A stretch of 64,000 bases of DNA from Comamonadaceae bacterium 2FH (GTDB lineage: Bacteria; Pseudomonadota; Gammaproteobacteria; Burkholderiales; Burkholderiaceae_C). Both the position numbers and the translations under genes were made by a program. The stretch spans positions 1 through 64,000 of the forward strand of contig SCMQ01000012.1 in assembly GCA_005503335.1 (NCBI GenBank), in the 5' to 3' direction. This document shows positions 34,778-45,280 of this stretch, in pieces. Below the pieces are notes generated by a model. It saw nothing but the letters and a program-made list of their open reading frames with translations, was not told the origin of the DNA and ran no database searches. Position 1 is the first letter of the stretch; each line of letters starts with the position of its first letter.

Positions 34778-35770
34778 TCACTGACGCTCTATGCCGACCG
34801 CGCGGGCCAGCTTGCGGTAGCCCGCCGTCTCGGTGGCGTAAAAGCGCGCCGACTCCTCGAGCGACATGGGGCGGGCCACCAGCTGGCTTTGCGCCGTCAG
34901 CGACTCGCGCACCTTGGAGTCGCTCAGCGTCGCCTGGATGGCCTTCTGCAGCCGCTGCACCACCTCGGCCGCCGTGCCCTTGCGCACCAGGTAGCCGGTC
35001 CAGGTCATGTAGGCGAAGTCCTTGAGCAGCTTGCCCTCGGTCGCCGTGGGCAGCTGCTTGAGGGTCTCGGCGCGCTGGGCGCCGAGCTGGCCCAGCAGCT
35101 TGACGCGGCCGGCCGCGACCATGCCGTCGATGGCGCCGAAATGCGGCAGGATGGCGTAGTCCACGTTGCCGCCGGCCAGGTCCTGCAGCAGCGGCGCCGC
35201 GCCCTTGTAGGGCACATGGGTCATCTTCGCGCCTATCACCTGGCCCAGGTGCTCGGACAGCACATGGTAGAGCGAGCCCGTGCCCACGCTGCCGTAGTTC
35301 AGCGGCTTGTCCCTGGGCGCCTGGCGCGCCAGCGTGACCAGCTCGTCCATGCTGGCGGCCGGCAAGTCCTTTCTCGCCACCACCACCATGGGCGTCTGGG
35401 CGATCAGCTGCACCAGCTGGAAATCCTCGGCCTCGAACTTCACCGCGGCATTGGCCAGCGGGGCGAGGATCAGCTCGTTCGGCGAGCCCTGGAAGAAGCT
35501 CTGGCCATTGGCCGGCGCCGACAGCACCTTCTGCGCGCCCAGCGCGCCGCTGACGCCGCCCAGGTTTTCAACCAGCACCGGCACGCCCAGATCCCTGGCC
35601 ATGGGGGTGTTGAAGATGCGCGCGATCACGTCCGAGGCGCCGCCGGCCGGGTAAGGCACCATCAAGGTCAGCGGGCCGCCGGGGTAGGCCTGGGCCGAGG
35701 CACCGAGCGCGAGCAACAGGCTAGCCGCAGCCAGCACGGCACGGCGGGAGAGCTGGGAAATGGCATTCAA
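34778..35770 (-). CDS. Bug-family (TctC-like) periplasmic substrate-binding protein
   Basis: A 330-residue Bug protein with signal peptide LSRRAVLAAASLLLALGASAQA, whose twin arginine could direct it to Tat. The mature start is GPLTLMVPYPAGGASDVIARIF. A TTG start at 35770 is chosen because AGGAGA lies seven bases upstream; the ATG at 35800 lacks a ribosome site and adds residues before the signal. It ends 8 bases before the ATG of the M20 hydrolase. Upstream lies an unusually AT-rich regulatory region. Confidence 0.85.
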   Translation of the reverse strand: MNAISQLSRRAVLAAASLLLALGASAQAYPGGPLTLMVPYPAGGASDVIARIFNTPMARDLGVPVLVENLGGVSGALGAQKVLSAPANGQSFFQGSPNELILAPLANAAVKFEAEDFQLVQLIAQTPMVVVARKDLPAASMDELVTLARQAPRDKPLNYGSVGTGSLYHVLSEHLGQVIGAKMTHVPYKGAAPLLQDLAGGNVDYAILPHFGAIDGMVAAGRVKLLGQLGAQRAETLKQLPTATEGKLLKDFAYMTWTGYLVRKGTAAEVVQRLQKAIQATLSDSKVRESLTAQSQLVARPMSLEESARFYATETAGYRKLARAVGIERQ

Positions 35771-35851
35771 GGCGGGTCTCCTGGGTTGTGGGCAAGTCAT
35801 GACCGAATGCTAGGAAACCCGGATGAATATGTCCAATGCATGTTTATTTTT

Positions 35852-35880
35852 ATTTGAATGAGAAAAAGTTATTAATTCAA
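35852..35880 (-). promoter_or_regulatory. candidate promoter for the Bug-M20 operon
   Basis: On the minus strand TTGAAT (35875-35880) and TCAAAT (35852-35857) are 17 bases apart inside an AT-rich patch. Each matches the sigma-70 consensus at four of six positions. Confidence 0.4.
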
Positions 35881-35897
35881 GGCCATGCATGGCCTTG
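35878..35897. promoter_or_regulatory. 20-bp perfect palindrome, possible operator
   Basis: CAAGGCCATGCATGGCCTTG is a perfect palindrome that overlaps the candidate -35 box of the Bug-M20 operon by three bases. It lies in the divergent space before the CNNM gene. No U-tract follows on either strand, so a protein-binding operator is more likely than a terminator. No regulator gene is adjacent. Confidence 0.45.
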
Positions 35898-35972
35898 TCG
35901 CCAGCCATAGCACGGCCCAGTCGTTACACTGGTAAAGACCTCGTGCGAGCCCGTAACATCGGGCCGATCCCC

Positions 35973-37334
35973 ATGAGCCTGACCCAAAGCCTCATCGTCA
36001 TCGCCCTGCTGATCGGCGTCAGCGCCTTCTTCTCGGTGGCCGAGATTTCGCTGGCGGCCTCGCGCCGCCTGCGCCTGCGCCAGATGGCCGACGAGGGCGA
36101 CGCGCGGGCCGACCAAGTCATGCACATCCAGGAGCACCCCGGCAATTACTTCACCGTCGTGCAGATCGGCCTGAACGCGATCGCCATCCTGGGCGGCATC
36201 GTCGGTGAGGGGGCCCTGAGCCCCCACTTCAGCCAGCTCTTTGGCTGGTGGTTGCCGCCTGCACATGCCGACAGCGCCGGCTTCGTCGTCTCCTTTGCGA
36301 TCGTCACCTCGCTGTTCATCCTGTTTGCCGATCTGCTGCCCAAGCGCATGGGCATGACCGAACCCGAGAAGCTGGCCGTGCGGGTGGTCGGTACGATGCA
36401 GTTGTGCATGTCGGCGTTCAAGCCCCTGGTCTGGCTCTACGGGAAGGGGGCGGACGGGCTGTTCCGCGCCTTCGGACTGCCGGCCGAGCGCGACGAGCGG
36501 GTCACGTCCGGCGACATCCTGGCCCTGACCGAAGCCGGTGCCCAGTCCGGCCTGCTGGCACGGGGCGAATTGCAGGTGATCGAGAACGTGTTCGAGCTGG
36601 ACACGCGCAGGGTGGAAAGCGCCATGACGCCACGCGACCGCATCGCCTACTTCCTCAAGGACGACCCCGACGCCGTGGTGCGCGCACGCATCGCGGCCGA
36701 ACCGTTTTCTACCTACCCCGTCTGCGACGGCGACATCGACCATGTGCTTGGCTATGTCGACGCCAAGGACCTGTTCCAGCGCGTACTGAACGACCAGCCG
36801 ATCGCGCTGACCGACGAAAGCCTGCTGCACAAGGTGCTGATCGTGCCAGATCGCCTGACCCTGGGCGAGGTGCTGGAGCAGTTCCGCCAGGTGCACGAGG
36901 ACTTTGCGGTGATCGTCAACGAGTACAGCCTGGTGGTCGGCGTGGTCACGCTCAACGACGTGATGAGCACGGTGATGGGCGAGCTGGTGTCGCTGCCGGC
37001 CGAGGAGCTGATCGTGCAGCGTGACCAAGACTCCTGGCTGATCGACGGCGTCACGCCGGTGCAGGACGTGCAGCGCGCACTCGACATCGACACCCTGCCG
37101 CACGAAGATGAGTACGAGACCCTGGCCGGATTCCTGATGGTGATGCTGCGCCGCGTGCCCAGGCGCACCGACAGCGTGAGTTGGGGCGGCTACAAGTTCG
37201 AGGTGATCGATGTCGACAGCTACCGCATCGACCAGGTCATGGTGACGCGGCTGGACGCTGCGGCCCCCGCCCCTCCTGCGTGCAGCGAAACGGCCCCCTC
37301 CGCACCGGCTCAGGCGCTGCCGAGCTCCCACTGA
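35973..37334 (+). CDS. CNNM/CorC-type membrane protein with CBS domains (hemolysin-like)
   Basis: A 453-residue UPF0053-family protein. An N-terminal DUF21/CNNM transmembrane domain (about residues 1-190) is followed by a CBS-domain pair (about 205-325, MTPRDRIAYFL opening) and a C-terminal CorC_HlyC domain (about 340-430, DQDSWLIDGVTPV). Relatives are implicated in magnesium or cobalt efflux; the old hemolysin label is not supported. ATG 35973 gives the usual MSLTQSLIVIALL start; longer in-frame starts upstream are discounted. The 3' end overlaps the convergent transglycosylase gene by 25 bases. Confidence 0.85.
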   Translation: MSLTQSLIVIALLIGVSAFFSVAEISLAASRRLRLRQMADEGDARADQVMHIQEHPGNYFTVVQIGLNAIAILGGIVGEGALSPHFSQLFGWWLPPAHADSAGFVVSFAIVTSLFILFADLLPKRMGMTEPEKLAVRVVGTMQLCMSAFKPLVWLYGKGADGLFRAFGLPAERDERVTSGDILALTEAGAQSGLLARGELQVIENVFELDTRRVESAMTPRDRIAYFLKDDPDAVVRARIAAEPFSTYPVCDGDIDHVLGYVDAKDLFQRVLNDQPIALTDESLLHKVLIVPDRLTLGEVLEQFRQVHEDFAVIVNEYSLVVGVVTLNDVMSTVMGELVSLPAEELIVQRDQDSWLIDGVTPVQDVQRALDIDTLPHEDEYETLAGFLMVMLRRVPRRTDSVSWGGYKFEVIDVDSYRIDQVMVTRLDAAAPAPPACSETAPSAPAQALPSSH

Positions 37335-37948
37335 CGCGTCGCGCCCAGCACGGCGTCGGGGTACGGCGCCCGGCCCCGGCTGCCGTTGTAGCGGCCCAGG
37401 GCCAGGAACAGGTCGCCGCGCTCGCGCTCCAGGTAATGGCGCAGGATCACGCAGCCGAAACGCAGGTTGGTCTGCGTAACAAACAGATTGCCCGGATCGC
37501 CGTCGCCGATCACGCGGGCCCAGAACGGCATGACCTGCATATAGCCGCGCGCGCCAACTTGCGATATTGCACGACGTCGGAAGGCGCTCTCCACTTGGAT
37601 CAGCCCCAGCACCAGCGACTTGTCCAGCCCAGCACGCGTCGCCTCGTACCAGACTGTCTGCAGAAATTCATCGCGCTCCTGCAAATCTGGCATGCGCCGC
37701 GTAAGTCGCGCTCCCATCCTAATTCGCCAGCGCAGGTACTGCAGCCGCGCCTCCGTTGTGCGGAACTCGGACTCGGGCGGTGCGCTGTAAGCAATCGCTG
37801 CGCGAAGCGCGCTGCGCACCGAGTCGGCCAGCGGCTCCTCGAGCTGACCTCCGGCCCGGGCCGGCGCGGCCCAGCCCCCCAGCCCCAGGCCCGCTGGCAG
37901 GGCCAGCAGGCAGGTTCTGCGGGACAGGCCGGGCTGCATGGTCGCCAA
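37310..37948 (-). CDS. lytic transglycosylase, SLT family
   Basis: A 212-residue protein with signal peptide (GLSRRTCLLALPAGLGLGG; the RR could allow Tat export). A Slt-like catalytic domain follows, with catalytic Glu at about residue 119 in GLIQVESAF, then SQVGARGYMQVMP and ALGRYNGSRG. It would cleave peptidoglycan glycan strands in the periplasm. A stretch around 37640-37760 is visibly less GC-rich than the surrounding genes. It is 17 bases upstream of the end of proS on the same strand. ATG 37939 is an alternative start. Confidence 0.85.
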   Translation of the reverse strand: MATMQPGLSRRTCLLALPAGLGLGGWAAPARAGGQLEEPLADSVRSALRAAIAYSAPPESEFRTTEARLQYLRWRIRMGARLTRRMPDLQERDEFLQTVWYEATRAGLDKSLVLGLIQVESAFRRRAISQVGARGYMQVMPFWARVIGDGDPGNLFVTQTNLRFGCVILRHYLERERGDLFLALGRYNGSRGRAPYPDAVLGATRQWELGSA

Positions 37949-37965
37949 CTCGCCGCCGGCCCCGC

Positions 37966-39711
37966 TCAGGCCGCGAGCCGCCCCTTCACGAAGGCGAACA
38001 CCTGGTCCGCCGGCACCTTGCTCGCCGCCGCCTCGCGGCGGTGCTGGTACTCGAGCAGCCCTTCCTTGAGGCCGCGGTCCGAGATCACCACGCGGTGCGG
38101 CACGCCGATCAGCTCCCAGTCGGCGAACATGGCGCCGGGCCGCTCGCCGCGGTCGTCGAGCAGCACGTCCACCCCCGCGTCCTGCAGTTCGTCGTGCAGC
38201 CTCTCGGCGGCGGCCCGGACCTCGGCGCTGCGGTCCATGCCTATCGGGCAGATCACCACAGTGAAGGGCGCGATCGCGTCGGGCCAGATGATGCCGCGCT
38301 CGTCGTGGTTCTGCTCGATGGCAGCGGCCGGCAGGCGGGTGATGCCTATGCCGTAGCAGCCCATTTCCATGAACTGCGGCTTGCCGGTCTCGTCCAGGAA
38401 GGTCGCGTTCATGGCACGCGAGTACTTGGTGCCGAGGTAGAACACATGGCCGACCTCGATGCCGCGCTCGATCGCCAGCGGGCCCTGTCCGTCGGGCGAG
38501 GGGTCGCCGGCGACCACGTTGCGCAGGTCGGCCACCAGGTCGGGCTCGGGCAGGTCACGTCCCCAGTTGACGCCGGTCAGGTGGTGGTCCACCTCGTTGG
38601 CGCCGCAGATCCAGTCGGCCATCACGGCGACCTCGCGGTCGGCCACCACGGTGAGCGGCTGCTTGAGCCCGATCGGTCCCAGGTAGCCGGGCGGGCTGCC
38701 GAAATGGGCCTCGATCTCGGCGCCTGTGGCGAAGCGGAAACCCGCCTCCAGGCCCGGCAGCTTGCCGACCTTGACCTCGTTCATCTCGCGGTCGCCGCGC
38801 AGCAGCAGCAGCCACAGGCGGGTCTTGACCACCTCGTCGTAGTCGTTGAGCTCGTCGCTGGCCAGCACCAGGGACTTGACCGTGGTCGCGAGCGGCACGC
38901 CCAGCAGCTCGGCCACCTTGGCGCAGGTGCTGCGGTCCGGCGTGGGGGTGAGCGTGAGGGCCTGGGTCGCGGCCGCACGCGGCCCGGCCGGCGCCAGGGC
39001 CTCGGCCTTCTCCATGTTGGCCGCGTAGTCGCTCGCCGGGCAGTAGACGATGGCGTCCTCGCCGGTGGCGGCGATCACCTGGAACTCCTCGCTGAGGTCC
39101 CCGCCGATGGCGCCGCTGTCGGCCGCCACCGCGCGGTAGCGCAGGCCGAAGCGGTCGAAGATGCGGCGGTAGGCCTGGGCCATGACCTGGTAGCTGGCCT
39201 TGGCCGAGGCCGGGTCGCGGTCGAAGCTGTAGGCGTCCTTCATGACGAATTCGCGCCCGCGCATCAGGCCGAAGCGCGGGCGGCGCTCGTCACGGAACTT
39301 GGTCTGGATCTGGTAGAGGTTCTTGGGCAGCTGCTTGTAGCTGCGCAGCTCCTGGCGCGCGATGTCGGTCACCACCTCCTCCGAGGTCGGCTGGATCACG
39401 AAATCGCGCGCGTGCCGGTCCTTGATGCGCAGCAGCTCGGGCCCCATCTTCTCGAAGCGGCCGGTCTCCTGCCAGAGCTCGGCCGGCTGCACCACGGGCA
39501 TGGTCAGCTCCACGGCGCCGGCCCGGTTCATCTCCTCGCGCACGATGGCCTCGACCTTGCGGATCACCCGCAGGCCCATGGGCATGTAGCTGTAGATGCC
39601 GGCACCCAGCTTCTTGATCATGCCGGCGCGCATCATGAGCTGGTGGCTCACCACCTCGGCGTCGGCGGGGGCTTCCTTGAGGGTGGAAATCAGGAACTGG
39701 GAGGCTTTCAT
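37966..39711 (-). CDS. proS: prolyl-tRNA synthetase
   Basis: This 581-residue bacterial-type class II synthetase carries the editing insertion (about residues 225-405) between motifs 2 and 3. [20 protein letters not shown] is the standard start. [17 protein letters not shown] holds motif 2, [14 protein letters not shown] motif 3, and the C-terminal anticodon-binding domain includes [12 protein letters not shown] longer frame to 39774 lacks support. Confidence 0.96.
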   Translation of the reverse strand: MKASQFLISTLKEAPADAEVVSHQLMMRAGMIKKLGAGIYSYMPMGLRVIRKVEAIVREEMNRAGAVELTMPVVQPAELWQETGRFEKMGPELLRIKDRHARDFVIQPTSEEVVTDIARQELRSYKQLPKNLYQIQTKFRDERRPRFGLMRGREFVMKDAYSFDRDPASAKASYQVMAQAYRRIFDRFGLRYRAVAADSGAIGGDLSEEFQVIAATGEDAIVYCPASDYAANMEKAEALAPAGPRAAATQALTLTPTPDRSTCAKVAELLGVPLATTVKSLVLASDELNDYDEVVKTRLWLLLLRGDREMNEVKVGKLPGLEAGFRFATGAEIEAHFGSPPGYLGPIGLKQPLTVVADREVAVMADWICGANEVDHHLTGVNWGRDLPEPDLVADLRNVVAGDPSPDGQGPLAIERGIEVGHVFYLGTKYSRAMNATFLDETGKPQFMEMGCYGIGITRLPAAAIEQNHDERGIIWPDAIAPFTVVICPIGMDRSAEVRAAAERLHDELQDAGVDVLLDDRGERPGAMFADWELIGVPHRVVISDRGLKEGLLEYQHRREAAASKVPADQVFAFVKGRLAA

Positions 39712-39747
39712 TGACGGCTCGTGCGGGACGGGTAAGAGCTGGTCCTC

Positions 39748-39777
39748 TTGGCTGGCGCGATGCCTGCCGGGCATAAT
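39748..39777 (+). promoter_or_regulatory. candidate sigma-70 promoter of rppH
   Basis: TTGGCT (39748-39753) and CATAAT (39772-39777) are separated by 18 bases, 30 bases before the rppH start. The -10 matches consensus at five of six positions. Confidence 0.45.
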
Positions 39778-39807
39778 GGACTCAGTTCAAAAATTTGGGG
39801 TTTGATT

Positions 39808-40464
39808 ATGCTCGACCGGGACGGCTTCAGGCCAAACGTCGGCATCATCCTGCTCAACCAGAGAAACCAGGTGTTCTGGGGCAAGCGCATCCGCACCCAC
39901 AGCTGGCAGTTTCCGCAGGGTGGCATCGACCGGGGAGAGACACCCGAGCAGGCCATGTACCGGGAACTCCAGGAAGAAGTGGGCCTCCTGCCGGAGCATG
40001 TGCGCATCGTGGCCCGCACCCGCGACTGGTTGCGCTACGAGGTGCCAGACCGGTACATACGCCGCGACGCGCGCGGCCACTACAAGGGTCAGAAACAGAT
40101 CTGGTACCTGCTTCAGCTGCTGGGCCATGACTGGGACCTGAACCTGCGCGCCACCGACCATCCGGAGTTCGACGCCTGGCGCTGGAACGACTACTGGGTG
40201 CCGCTGGACGTGGTGGTGGAGTTCAAGCGCGGCGTCTACGAGATGGCGCTGACCGAGCTGGCCCGCTTCCTGCCGCGTCACGAGCACCGCAACCGCTACC
40301 TGCGCGGCGGCATGCGCGCGCGCGAATTCGAGCCGGCCGGCCCGCGCCAGGAGCGCCCGTCCGGCGCCGGCCTGGAACTGCCGCCCGGCGCCACCTTCGA
40401 GCCCGACCCGCACACCGACCTGCCGTCCAGCGCGCAGGATGCCTCACATGCGGCGCCGCGCTAG
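39808..40464 (+). CDS. rppH: RNA pyrophosphohydrolase
   Basis: A 218-residue NUDIX hydrolase that removes pyrophosphate from mRNA 5' ends and so triggers decay. The NUDIX box lies at about residues 38-60 ([12 protein letters not shown] then RELQEEVGL); [20 protein letters not shown] and the [13 protein letters not shown] segment identify RppH. The C-terminal 40 residues are a Pro/Gly-rich tail typical of betaproteobacterial versions. The end overlaps the start of the next gene by about 26 bases. Confidence 0.94.
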   Translation: MLDRDGFRPNVGIILLNQRNQVFWGKRIRTHSWQFPQGGIDRGETPEQAMYRELQEEVGLLPEHVRIVARTRDWLRYEVPDRYIRRDARGHYKGQKQIWYLLQLLGHDWDLNLRATDHPEFDAWRWNDYWVPLDVVVEFKRGVYEMALTELARFLPRHEHRNRYLRGGMRAREFEPAGPRQERPSGAGLELPPGATFEPDPHTDLPSSAQDASHAAPR

Positions 40465-40963
40465 GCGCGCGGCGCTGGCGCTGGCCCTGTCCGTGCTGGC
40501 CGCCACGGGGGCCTGGGCCCAGCTGGTTCCCGACGCACCGGACTGGCGCGAGAGCGAGGTGCCGCCCCCGCCGGCCTTCGACGTCAAGCGCCTGCTGACG
40601 GTGGAGATGCCGCGCCCCTCCTCGCTGAGCGTGGGAGTGGACCCGGCCACGCTGTCGATCAGCCGCGACGGCATCGTGCGCTACGTGGTCGTGGCCGCCA
40701 GCCCCAGCGGGGCCATGAACGTGATGTACGAGGGCATACGCTGCAGCACCGCGCAGCACCGCGTCTATGCGCGCCACCATCCGGACAGCGGCTGGACCAC
40801 CGACAGCCAGTCCGCCTGGCGCTCGCTGCGCGACCCCATGCCGTCCCGGTATCCGCTGGTGCTGGCGCGCACCGCCCTGTGCAGCGGCGCAGCGCCCAAC
40901 GGCCCGGTCGCCGAGATCGTGCGCAGCCTCAAGAACCCCTACCCGAGCGGCCAGCGCGATTGA
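40439..40963 (+). CDS. CNP1-like family exported protein
   Basis: A 174-residue protein with a signal peptide ([19 protein letters not shown]) and the conserved pattern W-x-E-x(4)-PPPPAF-x(7)-[23 protein letters not shown] and the C-terminal LVLARTALC are also conserved. This fits the CNP1-like family of betaproteobacterial periplasmic proteins, best known as an uncharacterised neighbour of rppH/proB. Two cysteines ([16 protein letters not shown]) may form a disulfide. ATG 40448 is an alternative start. Function unknown. Confidence 0.75.
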   Translation: MPHMRRRARRAALALALSVLAATGAWAQLVPDAPDWRESEVPPPPAFDVKRLLTVEMPRPSSLSVGVDPATLSISRDGIVRYVVVAASPSGAMNVMYEGIRCSTAQHRVYARHHPDSGWTTDSQSAWRSLRDPMPSRYPLVLARTALCSGAAPNGPVAEIVRSLKNPYPSGQRD

Positions 40964-40985
40964 CGCCGCCCCTGGCGGCGCGGTC

Positions 40986-42122
40986 TTAGCGGCTGAGCAC
41001 CAGGTTGTCCCGGTGCACCATCTCCGGCTCGGCCAGGTAGCCGAGCAGGCCCTCGATCTCGCTCGAGGGCCGGCGGCACAGCAGGCGGGCCTCGGCGCTC
41101 GCGTAGTTGGCCAGGCCGCGCGCGATCTCCTGGCCCTGGGCGTCGCGCACCGCGATCACGTCGCCGCGCGAGAACTCGCCCTCGACCGCCGTCATGCCGA
41201 TCGGCAGCAGGCTCTTGCCCTCCTCGCGCAGCTTGGCGACGGCGCCGGCGTCTACGGTCACGGCGCCGCGCAGTTGCAGGTGGTCGGCCATCCACTGCTT
41301 GCGCGCCTGCTGCTTGGCCGTCTGCGCCACCAGCAGCGTGCCTATGGCCTCGCCGCGCGCCAGGCGGATCAGGGCGTCGGGCTCGCGCCCCCAGGCAATC
41401 ACCGTGGAGGCGCCGGAGCCCGCCGCGCGCTTGGCCGCCAGGATCTTGGTGATCATGCCGCCCTTGCCCAGGCTGGAGCCGGCGCCGCCGGCCATGGCCT
41501 CGAGCACCGGGTCGCCCGCCTGGGCCTCGTGCACGAACTGCGCCGACGGGTCCTTGCGCGGATCGGCCGTGTACAGGCCCTTCTGGTCGGTCAGGATCAC
41601 CAGCGCGTCGGCCTCGATCAGGTTCGCGACCAGCGCACCCAGGGTGTCGTTGTCGCCGAACTTGATCTCGTCGTTGACCACGGTGTCGTTCTCGTTGATC
41701 ACCGGCAGCACCCGGTGCAGCAGCAGCGTGCGCAGCGTGGAGCGCGCGTTCAGGTAGCGCTCGCGGTCGGCCAGGTCGGCGTGGGTCAGCAGCACCTGGG
41801 CGCTGCCCAGGCCATGCTCGCGCAGCTTGGTCTCGTACATCTGGGCCAGGCCCATCTGGCCGACGGCGGCGGCAGCCTGCAGCTCGTGCACCTCGTGCGG
41901 CCGCGTGGCCCAGCCCAGCCGCTTCATGCCCTCGGCGATGGCGCCGCTGGACACCATCACGACCTCGCGCCCCTCGCGCGCCAGCGCCGACATCTGGCGG
42001 CACCATTCGCCGATGGCGACCTCGTCCAGCCCCCTGCCCTCGTTGGTCACGAGGCTGGAGCCGACCTTGACGACGATGCGCCGCGCGTCGCGCAGCACGG
42101 TGGAAGCGGGTTTCTGAGTCAT
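40986..42122 (-). CDS. proB: glutamate 5-kinase
   Basis: A 378-residue enzyme that phosphorylates glutamate in the first step of proline synthesis. An amino-acid-kinase domain (residues about 10-260: [52 protein letters not shown]) is followed by a C-terminal PUA domain (about 280-370). It lies 49 bases after obgE on the same strand, a common betaproteobacterial order. No proA is in the window. Confidence 0.96.
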   Translation of the reverse strand: MTQKPASTVLRDARRIVVKVGSSLVTNEGRGLDEVAIGEWCRQMSALAREGREVVMVSSGAIAEGMKRLGWATRPHEVHELQAAAAVGQMGLAQMYETKLREHGLGSAQVLLTHADLADRERYLNARSTLRTLLLHRVLPVINENDTVVNDEIKFGDNDTLGALVANLIEADALVILTDQKGLYTADPRKDPSAQFVHEAQAGDPVLEAMAGGAGSSLGKGGMITKILAAKRAAGSGASTVIAWGREPDALIRLARGEAIGTLLVAQTAKQQARKQWMADHLQLRGAVTVDAGAVAKLREEGKSLLPIGMTAVEGEFSRGDVIAVRDAQGQEIARGLANYASAEARLLCRRPSSEIEGLLGYLAEPEMVHRDNLVLSR

Positions 42123-42171
42123 TCGGGTTCCTGGGCCGCGCCGCGCGGGCAGCAGGCCGATTGCTAGGTTG

Positions 42172-43251
<1,080 letters not shown>

Positions 43252-43278
43252 TTACAAAGGAAAGTTGAGGAGGCGGGG

Positions 43279-43312
43279 CCAAAACACAGAAGCCCCGACC
43301 AGGCGGGGCTTC
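43279..43312 (-). terminator. hairpin/attenuator between rpmA and obgE
   Basis: On the minus strand a perfect nine-base stem GAAGCCCCG/CGGGGCTTC with a six-base loop is followed by TGTGTTTTGG. This is an imperfect terminator that probably lets part of the transcription continue into obgE. Confidence 0.65.
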
Positions 43313-43332
43313 CGGAGTGGATCCTGCGGGCT

Positions 43333-43593
43333 TCAGGCCGCCGGGGTCACGTTCACCATGTGCTTGTTCAGCGCCCCCTTGGTGGCGAACGACACATGGC
43401 CGTCGACCAGGGCGAACAGCGTGTGGTCCTTGCCCACGCCGACGTTGGTGCCGGCATGGAACTTGGTGCCGCGCTGGCGCACGATGATGGAGCCGGCGCT
43501 GATCAGCTCACCGCCGAAGGCCTTCACGCCGAGCATCTTGGGCTTGGAATCGCGCCCGTTTCGCGTAGAGCCGCCGCCTTTTTTCTGTGCCAT
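43333..43593 (-). CDS. rpmA: 50S ribosomal protein L27
   Basis: This 86-residue protein has the invariant L27 start [16 protein letters not shown], whose N-terminal tail reaches the peptidyl-transferase centre. [17 protein letters not shown] follows. It lies 12 bases after rplU in the standard rplU-rpmA-obgE operon. No Firmicute-type N-terminal prosequence. Confidence 0.98.
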   Translation of the reverse strand: MAQKKGGGSTRNGRDSKPKMLGVKAFGGELISAGSIIVRQRGTKFHAGTNVGVGKDHTLFALVDGHVSFATKGALNKHMVNVTPAA

Positions 43594-43605
43594 GACCTGT
43601 GCTCC

Positions 43606-43917
43606 TTAGGCAGTGATCGCGCCGATCTGCAGCTCGGTGAACTGCTGGCGGTGCCCTTGACGTTTCTGATAGTGCTTGCGACGGCGCATCTTGAAGATGC
43701 GAACCTTGTCGTGCTTGCCGTGCGCCACGACCGTGGCTTTGACAGTCGCGCCGGACACCAGGGGCGTACCCACCTTCAGCTCAGCGCCGTTGCCGACAGC
43801 CAGAACCTGGTCGATGACGATTTCCTGGCCTACGTCCGCAGCAATCTGTTCTACTTTAATTTTTTCGCCAGCAGCAACACGGTACTGTTTGCCGCCGGTT
43901 TTTATGACCGCGTACAT
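43606..43917 (-). CDS. rplU: 50S ribosomal protein L21
   Basis: This 103-residue L21 starts [18 protein letters not shown] and ends with the conserved [22 protein letters not shown] longer in-frame reading to 43980 is rejected because it runs through the promoter. First gene of rplU-rpmA-obgE. Confidence 0.98.
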   Translation of the reverse strand: MYAVIKTGGKQYRVAAGEKIKVEQIAADVGQEIVIDQVLAVGNGAELKVGTPLVSGATVKATVVAHGKHDKVRIFKMRRRKHYQKRQGHRQQFTELQIGAITA

Positions 43918-43970
43918 GAATGACCTCTTGAAAGGAAGTTCCGCAAAAAGGATTTTTCGAGGAACCGGGG

Positions 43971-43999
43971 ATTCTATCACGCATGCGGCGCGCTGTCAC
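43971..43999 (-). promoter_or_regulatory. sigma-70 promoter of rplU-rpmA-obgE
   Basis: On the minus strand GTGACA (43994-43999) and TAGAAT (43971-43976) are exactly 17 bases apart. Each matches consensus at five of six positions, about 55 bases before the rplU start. Confidence 0.7.
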
Positions 44000-44039
44000 G
44001 ACTGGCGGCCAGGCCTCGGGGGCGGCGGCGCGCGCTCCC

Positions 44040-44045
44040 TATAAT
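44040..44045 (+). promoter_or_regulatory. candidate -10 box of ispB
   Basis: A perfect TATAAT, 26 bases before the ispB start codon. It would give a leader of only about 20 bases. No recognisable -35; it is divergent from the rplU promoter. Confidence 0.45.
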
Positions 44046-44071
44046 GGCGCAACTTCCGTCCAATCGCCGCC

Positions 44072-45052
44072 TTGTCAGCCTCCCCCAGCACCGCCGCCAT
44101 TCTTGCCCTCGTTGCCGACGACATGCGCGAGGTGGACAAGGTCATTGCCCACCGCCTGGCCTCCGGCGTCCCGCTGGTCGGCGAGGTGGCGCGCTACATC
44201 ATCTCCGCCGGCGGCAAGCGCCTGCGCCCCGTGCTGCTGCTGCTGACCTGCGGCGCCCTGGGCTACCGGGGCGCGCAGCGCCACGAGCTCGCCGCGGTGG
44301 TCGAGTTCATCCACACCGCCACCCTGCTGCACGACGACGTGGTCGACGCGTCCACACTGCGCCGCGGCCGCCCCACGGCCAACGAGACTTTCGGCAACCC
44401 GGCCAGCGTGCTGGTGGGCGACTTCCTCTACTCGCGCGCCTTCCAGATGATGGTCGAGGGCGGCAGCATGCGCGTGATGCAGATCCTGGCCGACGCGACC
44501 AACGTCATTGCCGAGGGCGAGGTGCTGCAGCTGATGAACATGCACGACGCCTCGCTCGACGAGGCTGCCTACCTGCGCGTGATCCAGTCCAAGACGGCCA
44601 AACTGTTCGAGGCCAGCGCCCGGATCGGCGCCGTGCTGGCGGACAGCCCGCCCGCGGTCGAAGAGGCCTGCGCGCGTTACGGCCAGGCCCTGGGCACGGC
44701 CTTCCAGGTCATCGACGACGTGCTGGACTACGACGGCGACGCGGCCGAGATGGGCAAGAACCTCGGCGACGACCTGCGCGAGGGCAAGGCCACGCTGCCG
44801 TTGATCGCCGCCATGCGACGCGGCGACGCGCGCCAGCGCGACGTCGTGCGCCAGGCCATCGAAACGGGCTCGGTCACCGAGCTGACCGCCATCGTCGACA
44901 TCGTGCGCCAGACCGGTGCCCTGGAGGCGACGCGGCAGGCCGCGGCCGCGGAGGCCGAGCGGGCCATGGAGGCCGCGCGCGAGTTGCCGCGCAATGAGCA
45001 CTCCGAAGGTCTGCTACAATTGGCGGCTCAGCTTTTGGAGCGACGTTCCTGA
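44072..45052 (+). CDS. ispB: polyprenyl (octaprenyl) diphosphate synthase
   Basis: A 326-residue trans-prenyltransferase making the isoprenoid side chain of ubiquinone. The first aspartate-rich motif is LLHDDVVDAST (about residue 88) and the second VIDDVLDYDGD; GGKRLRPVLLLLTCG is typical. The TTG start at 44072 gives the usual N-terminus (SPSTAAILALVADDMREV) but has no visible ribosome site; an ATG at 44123 is a shorter alternative. Supplies the pathway of ubiB, ubiE and ubiJ elsewhere in the window. Confidence 0.92.
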   Translation: MSASPSTAAILALVADDMREVDKVIAHRLASGVPLVGEVARYIISAGGKRLRPVLLLLTCGALGYRGAQRHELAAVVEFIHTATLLHDDVVDASTLRRGRPTANETFGNPASVLVGDFLYSRAFQMMVEGGSMRVMQILADATNVIAEGEVLQLMNMHDASLDEAAYLRVIQSKTAKLFEASARIGAVLADSPPAVEEACARYGQALGTAFQVIDDVLDYDGDAAEMGKNLGDDLREGKATLPLIAAMRRGDARQRDVVRQAIETGSVTELTAIVDIVRQTGALEATRQAAAAEAERAMEAARELPRNEHSEGLLQLAAQLLERRS

Positions 45053-45078
45053 AACCACTCAGGGCCCGTCATCCGCAT

Positions 45079-45155
45079 CGGGGTGTAGCTTAGCCTGGTA
45101 GAGCGCTACGTTCGGGACGTAGAGGCCGGAGGTTCGAATCCTCTCACCCCGACCA
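45079..45155 (+). tRNA. tRNA-Pro (anticodon CGG)
   Basis: A 77-base cloverleaf: acceptor CGGGGTG/CACCCCG, anticodon arm CTACG-TTCGGGA-CGTAG with anticodon CGG reading CCG, T-arm GGAGG-TTCGAAT-CCTCT, encoded CCA. It lies 26 bases after ispB and may share its transcript. Confidence 0.97.
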
Positions 45156-45280
45156 GCTGATTCTCGACTGTCTTCTTTTGCCCACTTCGCGGCAATCCTC
45201 CACGGCCTGCAGGTTTACACGCACATCCCGATCGGCGATGATCAGGCGCTGTTCCCGCTCTTCGCCTTTCACCGCCGCAC

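Noticed and set aside
45079-45280. tRNA-Pro 3' end as an integration site for a genomic island
   Set aside because: No integrase, no repeat of the tRNA 3' end in the window, and the flanking genes (ispB, pilB) are in the normal chromosomal order.
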